A stretch of 64,000 nucleotides of DNA, from positions 1 to 64,000 of the forward strand of contig CANIGJ010000012.1 in assembly GCA_947467145.1 (NCBI GenBank), read 5' to 3'. Origin of the DNA: Rhodospirillaceae bacterium. GTDB lineage: Bacteria > Pseudomonadota > Alphaproteobacteria > Rhodospirillales > UBA2165. The position numbers were made by a program, and so were the translations under genes. A model generated the notes under the pieces. It was not told the DNA's origin, made no database searches, and saw only the letters and a program-made list of their open reading frames with translations. This document shows, in pieces, positions 36,641 to 43,472 of this stretch (the first letter of the stretch is position 1; each line of letters starts with the position of its first letter).

Positions 36641-39094
36641 ATGCTGCGCACCTTTGTCCTCTTCACGAGCGTGCTGGTGTTGCTGGCCGCCGCGGCAGCG
36701 GGCGGCGGCATCTTCATCTTCTACAAATTCGGTCAGGGTCTGCCCGATTATCGCCAGTTGGCCGATTACGAGCCTGCGGTGATGACGCGCGTGCAGGCTG
36801 GCGACGGCGCGTTGCTCGCCGAGTTCGCGACCGAAAAGCGCGTTTTCGTGCCGATCACCTCGATGCCCAAGCAGGTGATCCAGGCGTTCTTGTCGGCGGA
36901 AGACAAGAATTTCTATATGCATCCGGGCATCGATCCGCTCGGCATCGCGCGCGCCCTCGTCGTCAATCTGAAGAACGCAGGCTCGGACCGCCGTCCGGTT
37001 GGCGCCTCGACGATCACCCAGCAGGTTGCGAAGAACTTCTTGCTGACGGCGGATGTCTCCTACGAACGTAAGATCAAGGAGGCGATCCTCGCCTTCCGCA
37101 TCGAGCGCGCACTGCCCAAGGACCGCATCCTCGAGCTTTATCTGAACGAGATCTATCTCGGCTTCGGCTCCTATGGCGTGGCCGCAGCGTCGTATAATTA
37201 TTTCAACAAGTCGCTCGATCAATTGTCGATCGGCGAGGCGGCTTACCTTGCGGCGTTGCCCAAGGCGCCCAACAATTACAATCCGGTCCGCTTCCCGCAG
37301 ATCGCCAAGGGACGGCGCGATTATGTGCTCGGCCGTCTGCTCGAAGACGAGGTGATCAGCCAAGCTAAATACGATGCGTCAATCGCCGAACCACTGACCA
37401 TCCGCGAGCGCGACGAACAGCGCACCGTCGGCGATGCAGAATATTTCTCCGAAGAAGTCCGCCGCGAACTGCTCGGGCGTTACGGCGAGGATCAGCTTTA
37501 TAAGGGCGGCCTGTCGGTCCGCACGACCTTGGATCCCAAATTGCAGGCCGTTGCCTCGCAGGCGCTGCGCGAAGGCCTCGTCATCTACGATCGCCGCCAC
37601 GGCTGGCGCGGCGCCATCGCCAAGCGCGAGATCAAGGACGACGCCTGGATGCCGGCGTTGCAATCGGTGAAGGCGCCGGCCGGCTTGACGCCGTGGCGTC
37701 TCGGCATCGTGCGCAAAGTCGAAGGCGACAAGGTTCTGATCGGCGTGAGCGACGGCTCGTCCGGCACGATCCCGATGACGGAGATCAGTTGGGCGCGCAA
37801 ATGGCTCGAAGGTGAAAAGCGCGGGCCGGTCGTGAAGCAGCCGTCCGATGTGCTGGCGGTGGGCGACGTTGTCGCGGTCGAGCGGACCTTGAAGGATTCG
37901 AACGGCCACGAATATCCCAAAGACACATTTGCCTTGCGCCAGATCCCCTCGATCGAAGGATCGCTGGTTGCGATGGATCCGCATACGGGCCGCGTGCTCG
38001 CCATGGTCGGCGGTTATTCTTACGAGCGCAGCCAATTCAATCGCGTCACGCAGGCCGAGCGCCAGCCGGGTTCGTCCTTCAAGCCCTTCGTCTATCTCAC
38101 GGCGCTTGAACAGGGTTACACGCCGTCGACCATCATCCTCGACGCGCCCTTCGTGATCGATCAGGGGCCGGGTTTGCCGAAATGGCGGCCGGGCAATTAT
38201 TCGAACACCTTCTACGGTCCGTCGACCATGCGCCTCGGTATCGAAAAATCGCGCAACCTGATGACCGTGCGTCTCGCTCAGACCGTTGGCATGGACAAGA
38301 TCGCCGACGTCTCGCGGCGCTTCGGTGTGGTGGAGAAGCTGCCGCAGACGCTGGCCATGTCGCTGGGCGCAGCGGAGACCAGCCTGCTCAAGCTGACGAC
38401 CGGCTATGCGATGTTCGTCAATGGCGGCAAGCAGATCCGTCCGACCCTGATCGATCGCGTGCAGGATCGTCATGGCGCGACCATCTTCCGCCACGACAAG
38501 CGCGAATGCCCAACCTGCGAGGTACCGTTCTGGACCAAGCAGCCGGTGCCGACCTTGCCCGACGAGCGCAAATCGGTGACCGATCCGGCGAGTGCGTATC
38601 AGATGGTCTCGATGCTCGAAGGCGTCGTGCAGCGCGGCACGGGTGCGCGCATCCGTCAGCTCAACAAGCCGCTCGCCGGCAAAACGGGCACGACCAACGA
38701 CGAGCAGGACACCTGGTTTGTCGGCTTTTCGGCCGACTTGGCGGTCGGCGTGTTCGTCGGCTTCGATCAGCCGCGGTCCTTGGGGCCGGAAGAGCAGGGC
38801 GCGTCGGTGGCGGTTCCGATCTTCCTCGATTTCATGAAGGGCGCGTTGGCCGACAAGCCGGCCATTCCGTTCCGCGTGCCGCCGGGCATCCGCCTCGTGC
38901 GCGTCAATGCCGAGACCGGCTTGCCGGCGCGCTCAGGCGAACGCAACGTCATCCTTGAAGCCTTCAAGCCCGACAACGTACCGGCCGATCGTACGGCACC
39001 CATCGAAGGCTTCGGCGAATCGCCGTCGGCGCCGTCCGCCTCGGCAGGCCCGACGCAGCAGCCGTCCGCATCCGGAACCGGCGGGCTGTACTAA
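36641..39094 (+). CDS. mrcA: Penicillin-binding protein 1A
   Basis: An 817-residue bifunctional peptidoglycan synthase. A transmembrane anchor lies at residues 2-27. The glycosyltransferase family 51 domain follows, with catalytic Glu in SAEDKNFYMHPGID, GASTITQQVAKNFLL, and LNEIYLGFGSYG. An OB-like insertion (about 320-430, rich in KVEGDKVLIGV) leads to the transpeptidase domain. Its SxxK is in PGSSFKPF, SxN in KSRNLMTVR, and KTG in AGKTGTTND. The Pro/Ser/Ala tail is disordered. It forms glycan strands and 4-3 cross-links at the inner membrane. It follows amiC by 215 bases. Confidence 0.95.
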   Translation: MLRTFVLFTSVLVLLAAAAAGGGIFIFYKFGQGLPDYRQLADYEPAVMTRVQAGDGALLAEFATEKRVFVPITSMPKQVIQAFLSAEDKNFYMHPGIDPLGIARALVVNLKNAGSDRRPVGASTITQQVAKNFLLTADVSYERKIKEAILAFRIERALPKDRILELYLNEIYLGFGSYGVAAASYNYFNKSLDQLSIGEAAYLAALPKAPNNYNPVRFPQIAKGRRDYVLGRLLEDEVISQAKYDASIAEPLTIRERDEQRTVGDAEYFSEEVRRELLGRYGEDQLYKGGLSVRTTLDPKLQAVASQALREGLVIYDRRHGWRGAIAKREIKDDAWMPALQSVKAPAGLTPWRLGIVRKVEGDKVLIGVSDGSSGTIPMTEISWARKWLEGEKRGPVVKQPSDVLAVGDVVAVERTLKDSNGHEYPKDTFALRQIPSIEGSLVAMDPHTGRVLAMVGGYSYERSQFNRVTQAERQPGSSFKPFVYLTALEQGYTPSTIILDAPFVIDQGPGLPKWRPGNYSNTFYGPSTMRLGIEKSRNLMTVRLAQTVGMDKIADVSRRFGVVEKLPQTLAMSLGAAETSLLKLTTGYAMFVNGGKQIRPTLIDRVQDRHGATIFRHDKRECPTCEVPFWTKQPVPTLPDERKSVTDPASAYQMVSMLEGVVQRGTGARIRQLNKPLAGKTGTTNDEQDTWFVGFSADLAVGVFVGFDQPRSLGPEEQGASVAVPIFLDFMKGALADKPAIPFRVPPGIRLVRVNAETGLPARSGERNVILEAFKPDNVPADRTAPIEGFGESPSAPSASAGPTQQPSASGTGGLY

Positions 39095-39109
39095 TCTCCT
39101 GCTGTTTCC

Positions 39110-39138
39110 TTGACGTTCCTTTGGGCGTTGCCTACAAA
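39110..39138 (+). promoter_or_regulatory. Sigma-70 promoter directly before prfB
   Basis: TTGACG (39110-39115) and TACAAA (39133-39138) are 17 bases apart, matching five and four of six consensus bases. The expected start of transcription, 39145-39147, falls on the ATG at 39147. No ribosome-binding site precedes that ATG, so the mRNA may be leaderless or nearly so. Confidence 0.5.
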
Positions 39139-39146
39139 ACCGCACC

Positions 39147-40281
39147 ATGCGCGCCGAAGCACTCAACCTTGTCGAGACGATCAAGCAGTCAATCGAACTG
39201 CTGAGGAGGCGTCTTTGACTACGATGCTGCCGTCCGCAAACTGGCCGAGCTGAACGCCCGGGCCGAAGATCCCACGCTATGGAATAACCCGACGAACGCG
39301 CAGTCCTTGATGCGTGAACGCAATCGCTTGGAAGCGGCCATCAAATCGGTGGACGCCATCCAGAGCGAACTTAACGATGCGGTCGATCTGATCGAAATGG
39401 GCGAGGCCGAGGGCGATCAGGCCATCGTCGCCGAAAGCGAAGCGAGCTTGCGCGAATTATCGACGCGTGCCGATCGCGCCCGCGTGCAGGCACTGTTGTC
39501 GGGTGAAGCCGACGCCAACGATTGCTACGTCGAAATCCACGCCGGCGCCGGCGGTACCGAAGCGCAGGACTGGGCGAGCATCCTGCTGCGTATGTATTCG
39601 CGCTGGGCCGAACAGCACGGCCACAAGGTCGAATGGATGGAAGAAAGCCCGGGCGAAGAAGCGGGTATCAAATCCTCGACCTTCAAGGTCGGGGGCAATG
39701 ACGCTTACGGTTGGCTCAAGACCGAATCCGGCGTGCATCGCCTGGTGCGTATTTCGCCCTTCGATTCCAATGCGCGCCGCCACACGAGTTTCGCCTCGGT
39801 CTGGGTCTATCCCGTGGTCGACGACAACATCGAAGTGAAGATCGAAGACAAGGACTGCCGCATCGATACCTATCGCGCGTCTGGTGCCGGCGGTCAGCAC
39901 GTCAATAAAACCGATTCCGCGATCCGTATTACGCATATCCCGACCGGCATCGTTGTGTCGTGTCAGACCGACCGGTCGCAGCACCGCAACCGCGCCATGG
40001 CGTGGGATATGCTGCGCGCCCGGCTTTATGAGAACGAGTTGCGCATCCGCGAAGAAGCGGCCGACGCGCTCAATGCCACCAAGAGCGACATCGGCTGGGG
40101 GCATCAGATCCGCTCCTACGTGTTGCAGCCTTATCAGATGGTGAAGGACCTGCGAACCGGCGTTGAAACCTCGAATACGCAAGGCGTGCTGGACGGCGAT
40201 CTCGACGATTTCATGGCGGCCGCCCTAGCCGCCAAGATCGAAGGCACCAGCGCGCCCAGCGCCGGCGCGGACCTGGATTAG
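39147..40281 (+). CDS. prfB: Peptide chain release factor 2, with programmed +1 frameshift
   Basis: RF2 releases peptides at UGA and UAA. The frame opens at ATG 39147 and codes for 23 residues, then meets CTT TGA C at 39213-39219. A +1 shift on CTT continues with GAC (39217). An AGGAGG (39204-39209) three bases before CTT is the stimulating Shine-Dalgarno-like element, as in E. coli. The full product is about 377 residues, the normal RF2 length. RF2 marks are visible: the stop-reading tripeptide SPF ([12 protein letters not shown]) and the peptidyl-hydrolysis motif GGQ ([11 protein letters not shown]). A gene call starting at 39307 would miss the frameshift and the first 53 residues. Confidence 0.96.
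39204..39219 (+). promoter_or_regulatory. prfB programmed frameshift signal
   Basis: AGGAGG, three spacer bases, then CTT TGA C. The in-frame UGA is read through by a +1 shift when RF2 is scarce, giving feedback control of RF2 synthesis. All parts are visible in the sequence; the mechanism is established for E. coli prfB. Confidence 0.93.
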
Positions 40282-40298
40282 CCAATTAATCCCGATCG

Positions 40299-40838
40299 AT
40301 GGGAACTCGCGACCTCGTGAACGGTTTCTCCACTACGATGCAGCCCGCTCATCTTCGAGATGTTTTGATCGCTGAACTGTCTGACGCCCTGGGCGCGGAC
40401 CGCCGGCTTCTCGATGCTTGGCCGGTTCTGGCCGATGCGGCGAGCGCGCAGACCCTCAAGCGTTTTTGCGCCGAAGGGGTCGATTACACGCGCGAACGGC
40501 TGCGCCGGCTCGAAACCGCATTTTCGATTCTCCAGGCTCATAGCGCCGCATCGTCCGCGGATGCGATCGGCTGCCTGATCAAGGCCGCCCTGGATGTCGC
40601 GGGCGCTGGGGATGCCGGCCCGGTCCGCGATGCCGCGCTTTTAGCGGGCATTCAGAAACTGTCGCATTATGGCCATGCGAGCTACGCCAGCATCGTCGGT
40701 TTTGCCGAAACCCTCGAAGAAGACGCAGTGGCCAAGCTGCTGGATGCGAGCCTCGACGAAAAGGGCGAGGCCATCGAGGTGATGATGGACATGGCCGCCG
40801 ACGAGATCAATCCGCGCGCCGCGCGTGCGGATGCCTAA
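40299..40838 (+). CDS. DUF892 (YciE/YciF-like) ferritin-like protein
   Basis: A 179-residue all-helical protein matching the DUF892 ferritin-like pattern. A central RDAALLAGIQKLSHYGHASY carries metal-ligand-like Asp/His residues near 107-126, and AETLEEDAVAKLLDASLDEK follows. Its relatives YciE/YciF are stress-induced, metal-binding proteins. The start is uncertain: no good ribosome-binding site precedes ATG 40299, and ATG 40338 also starts a family-like N terminus (MQPAHLRDVLIAELSDALG). It follows prfB by 17 bases and may share its transcript. Confidence 0.72.
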   Translation: MGTRDLVNGFSTTMQPAHLRDVLIAELSDALGADRRLLDAWPVLADAASAQTLKRFCAEGVDYTRERLRRLETAFSILQAHSAASSADAIGCLIKAALDVAGAGDAGPVRDAALLAGIQKLSHYGHASYASIVGFAETLEEDAVAKLLDASLDEKGEAIEVMMDMAADEINPRAARADA

Positions 40839-40900
40839 CTAAGCACACGCGCGTTCGCCGATAACGCTTGTAGTTGTAAAGAAATATGCGCCAAGTGGCT

Positions 40901-40912
40901 CCAGGTACCTGG
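40901..40912. promoter_or_regulatory. Perfect 12-base palindrome before the 44-residue gene
   Basis: CCAGGTACCTGG is a full palindrome that touches the GGGAGA ribosome-binding site (40911-40916) of the small gene at 40924. It could be a protein operator or chance. A two-base loop makes an RNA hairpin unlikely. Confidence 0.25.
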
Positions 40913-40923
40913 GAGACGATCAT

Positions 40924-41058
40924 ATGGCGACGTTGGACGAAAGCGACCTGAGGCTCATTCTCGGCGACAAATACGATGCGGTCGCTGCCGCGCAGAAGAT
41001 TGCGGACGATAAGCCGAAACCCTTCCGGACTTTCCTGAAGAAACTCTTCGGCAAATAA
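40924..41058 (+). CDS. Small uncharacterised protein, 44 residues
   Basis: ATG 40924 to TAA 41058, preceded by GGGAGA eight bases before the start and followed by a tandem terminator. The product is acidic at the N terminus (MATLDESDLRLILGDKYDA) and basic at the C terminus (KPFRTFLKKLFGK), with about two amphipathic helices and no signal or membrane segment. I do not recognise a family. A good ribosome-binding site plus strong terminators directly after the stop argue that it is a real short gene, possibly transcribed on its own. Alternatives are chance or a regulatory leader. Confidence 0.55.
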   Translation: MATLDESDLRLILGDKYDAVAAAQKIADDKPKPFRTFLKKLFGK

Positions 41059-41066
41059 GAGTCGAC

Positions 41067-41117
41067 CTGGCCCGCTATGCGGGCCGTTTTGGCCCGCCCG
41101 CTATGCGGGCCTTTTTG
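41067..41117 (+). terminator. Tandem near-identical terminators after the 44-residue gene
   Basis: Two hairpins are repeated almost exactly: GGCCCGC/GCGGGCC (41069-41085, loop TAT, then GTTTT) and GCCCGC/GCGGGC (41096-41110, loop TAT, then CTTTTT). The second hairpin overlaps the last codons and stop of the minus-strand GST gene (stop at 41101-41103). The duplication suggests strict transcriptional insulation. Confidence 0.85.
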
Positions 41118-41808
41118 GAATGTCCAATCCGCGCTGCACGGCGGGACGCGTCAGGCACCGCTCCAGCCAGGCCGGCACGCGCTTGAAGTTCGACCATTCC
41201 ACCAGATCGCCGGCACCGTAGAAGCCGGTCAAGCTGCGCACCCAGCCGATCATGGAAATGTCTGCGATGGTGAAATCCTTGCCCATGATCCAGTCGCGAC
41301 CGTCGAGGCGCGTTTCGAGTACGCCCAACAGGCGCTTGGATTCGTTCACGTAACGGTCGCGCGGCCGTTTGTCCTCGTAATCCTTGCCCGCGAATTTATG
41401 GAAGAAGCCGACTTGACCGAAGATCGGCCCGATCGCCGCCATCTGGAAAAAGACCCACTGCATCGTCTCGTAACGCCCGGCCGGATCGGCGGGCTGCAGC
41501 TTGCCGGTCTTATCGGCGAGATAGATCAGGATCGCGCCGGATTCGAACAAGGCGAGCGGTTTGCCGCCCGGCCCATCCGGATCGATCATCGCCGGGATCT
41601 TGCCGTTCGGATTGAGCGCCAAGTATTCCGGAATCCAGGTCTCGTTCTTCATGATGTTGATCGAATGCACCTCATAGGGCAGGCCGATCTCTTCAAGCAT
41701 GATCGAGACTTTGACGCCGTTGGGCGTCGGCGTCGAATAGAGTTGCAGGCGGTCCGGGTGAACCGCCGGCCAGCGCGTGGTGATCGGAAAGGCGGAAAGG
41801 TCTGCCAT
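41101..41808 (-). CDS. Glutathione S-transferase (YfcG/YghU-like)
   Basis: A 235-residue GST. The thioredoxin-like domain (about 18-105) includes PTPNGVKVSIMLEEIGL, whose PNGVK wording is typical of nu-class YfcG and YghU enzymes. The glutathione-binding loop is LNPNGKIPAM followed by LFESGAILIYLA. The C-terminal helical domain runs from about 115 to 225. Nu-class members bind two glutathiones and can reduce disulfides. The frame remains open upstream to 42354 over the MetE-like gene, but ATG 41808 gives the family length. It follows the MetE-like gene by 23 bases in the same direction. Confidence 0.85.
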   Translation of the reverse strand: MADLSAFPITTRWPAVHPDRLQLYSTPTPNGVKVSIMLEEIGLPYEVHSINIMKNETWIPEYLALNPNGKIPAMIDPDGPGGKPLALFESGAILIYLADKTGKLQPADPAGRYETMQWVFFQMAAIGPIFGQVGFFHKFAGKDYEDKRPRDRYVNESKRLLGVLETRLDGRDWIMGKDFTIADISMIGWVRSLTGFYGAGDLVEWSNFKRVPAWLERCLTRPAVQRGLDIPKRPA

Positions 41809-41831
41809 CGATAGACTCCTGAAAAAAACGG

Positions 41832-42935
41832 TTACGCGCTGCCCCAGACGTCGTCGGCAAGCTCGACGATGAGGTCGAGCTTCTTGCGCTGGTCGGCTTC
41901 GGTGATCTCGTTGCCGTGGTGGGTGGAGGCAAAGCCGCATTGCGGGGATAGCGCCAGGTTTTCCATCGGCACGTATTTGGCGGCCTCGTCGAGCCGGCGT
42001 TTGATGAAGTCCTTGCCTTCCAACTCGCCGAACTTTGTAGTGATCAGGCCGAGCACGAGGGTCTTGTTCTTGGGGAAGAAGCGCAACGGCTCGAACCCGC
42101 CGGCGCGATCGGTGTCGAATTCCATGAAATAGGCGTCGACGTCGAGATTGGCGAACATGGTTTCGGCCACCGCCTCGTAGCCGCCCTGCATCATCCACGT
42201 GCTTTTGAAATTGCCGCGACACATATGCGTGGTGACGAGCAGGTTGCCCGAACGTTTGGCGATGGCGCCGCTGGTCGCCTTGGCGAATTGTTCGACCATC
42301 TTGTCTGGGTTGTCGCCGCGCGCCGTCACCTGGTCGCGGAAACCGGCATCGCACAGATAGGCGAAGCTGGTGTCGTCGAATTGCAGATAGGTGCAGCCCA
42401 TGCCTTCGAGGGTTTTGACCTCGTTCTGATAGGACGCGATCAGATCGGCCCAGAATTTATCGAGATCGGGATAGGTTTTGGCATCAATGCCTTTGCGGCC
42501 ACCGCGCATATAGGTCATGCCGGGTGCGGGGATGCAGAATTTCGCCGTCTGCTTGGCGACCGATTTCAGGAATTTGAAATGATCGTTCATCGGGCCTTTG
42601 TAGGGGCCGACCTTGCTGGCGACGAACGGCGTTCCCACCGAGATGCCGCTATTGAATGCCATGCCGTAGGTCTCACCGCTGATCTCGACGCCCTCGATCC
42701 CGCCCAGATAATCGAGATGCCAATAGTCGCGGCGGAATTCGCCGTCGGTGACGGCCTTCAGCCCGGCCTTTTCCTGCATGGCGACAACGTCGCGGATCGC
42801 CTCGTCTTCTTGCTTCTTGAGCGCCTCAGCGCTGAGCTTGCCTGCGCGCCATTGTTCGCGGGCGTCGAACAGCGATTTAGGGCGCAGGAAGCTGCCGACA
42901 TGATCGGCGCGCGACGGCAATTGTTTGACGGGCAT
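41832..42935 (-). CDS. MetE-like (cobalamin-independent methionine synthase C-terminal family) protein
   Basis: A 367-residue single-domain protein of the MetE C-terminal/YxjG family. Zinc ligands are visible: H237 and C239 in TTHMCRGNF and C333 in LSPQCGF. The N terminus DHVGSFLRPKSLFDAR and the DGEFRRDYWHLDYL stretch are typical. Full MetE has an extra N-terminal half that is absent here, so it may be a core methyltransferase or a zinc-dependent enzyme for another thiol or alkyl substrate. It is grouped with a GST, so a role in sulfur metabolism or detoxification is possible. No riboswitch is seen upstream. Confidence 0.85.
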   Translation of the reverse strand: MPVKQLPSRADHVGSFLRPKSLFDAREQWRAGKLSAEALKKQEDEAIRDVVAMQEKAGLKAVTDGEFRRDYWHLDYLGGIEGVEISGETYGMAFNSGISVGTPFVASKVGPYKGPMNDHFKFLKSVAKQTAKFCIPAPGMTYMRGGRKGIDAKTYPDLDKFWADLIASYQNEVKTLEGMGCTYLQFDDTSFAYLCDAGFRDQVTARGDNPDKMVEQFAKATSGAIAKRSGNLLVTTHMCRGNFKSTWMMQGGYEAVAETMFANLDVDAYFMEFDTDRAGGFEPLRFFPKNKTLVLGLITTKFGELEGKDFIKRRLDEAAKYVPMENLALSPQCGFASTHHGNEITEADQRKKLDLIVELADDVWGSA

Positions 42936-42989
42936 TGGTGATCCTCCCGGGATATCTTTTTTTATGTATCGACTGTGGGCGATTGCGTC

Positions 42990-43006
42990 GCCGGCTTCAA
43001 GCCGGC
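42990..43006 (-). other. Perfect hairpin after the bcp stop codon
   Basis: GCCGGCTT and AAGCCGGC pair across a single base, directly after the bcp stop (43008-43010). No T-run follows on the minus strand, so terminator function is doubtful. It may protect the mRNA 3' end or be a Rho-dependent stop. Confidence 0.35.
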
Positions 43007-43007
43007 C

Positions 43008-43472
43008 TTAGAGTTCGGCAACGGCCGCCAGCACCTCGTCGGCGTGGCCTTTGACCTTCACCTTATGCCAGACGCGCGCGATTTTGCCTTTCGCATCGAT
43101 CAGGAATGTGGCGCGCTCGATGCCCATATATTCACGGCCATAGAGCTTCTTCTGGATCCACACTTCGAAGGCCTCGCACGCCACGCCGTCCTCGTCGGAC
43201 GCCAGCACGAAGGGCAAATCGTATTTCTTTTTGAAATTGTCGTGGCGCTTCACCGAATCCTTGGAGATGCCGACGACTGCCGCGCCCGCCTTGGCAAACT
43301 TCTTATATTGCGCGGCGAAATCCTTAGCCTCGGTGGTGCAGCCGGGCGTGTCGTCCTTCGGATAGAAATAGACTACGACGGGATTGCCTTTCAGCTTCTT
43401 GAGCGAGATTTCCCCGCCGCCGTCCGTGGGCAAGGTGAAATCCGGGGCTTTGTCGCCGACATCGATGGTCAT
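43008..43472 (-). CDS. bcp: Thioredoxin-dependent peroxiredoxin, BCP type
   Basis: A 154-residue peroxiredoxin of the bacterioferritin comigratory protein type that reduces organic hydroperoxides in the cytosol. The peroxidatic Cys is C45 in FYPKDDTPGCTTEAKDF. The resolving Cys found five residues later in many BCPs (E. coli C50) is Lys here, so it probably works as a one-Cys type or resolves with another Cys or external thiol. The conserved Arg is in the C-terminal RVWHKVKVKGHADE part. It starts by an ATGA overlap with the end of glnE, so the two are translationally coupled. Confidence 0.93.
   Translation of the reverse strand: MTIDVGDKAPDFTLPTDGGGEISLKKLKGNPVVVYFYPKDDTPGCTTEAKDFAAQYKKFAKAGAAVVGISKDSVKRHDNFKKKYDLPFVLASDEDGVACEAFEVWIQKKLYGREYMGIERATFLIDAKGKIARVWHKVKVKGHADEVLAAVAEL

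Noticed and set aside
39147..39307. prfB as a pseudogene broken by an in-frame TGA
   Set aside because: AGGAGG and CTT TGA C are the classical RF2 frameshift element and the +1 frame continues into intact RF2 with SPF and GGQ.
42936..43007. A cobalamin or SAM riboswitch before the MetE-like gene
   Set aside because: Only about 70 bases lie upstream, holding a T-run and the bcp hairpin; no riboswitch core is recognisable.
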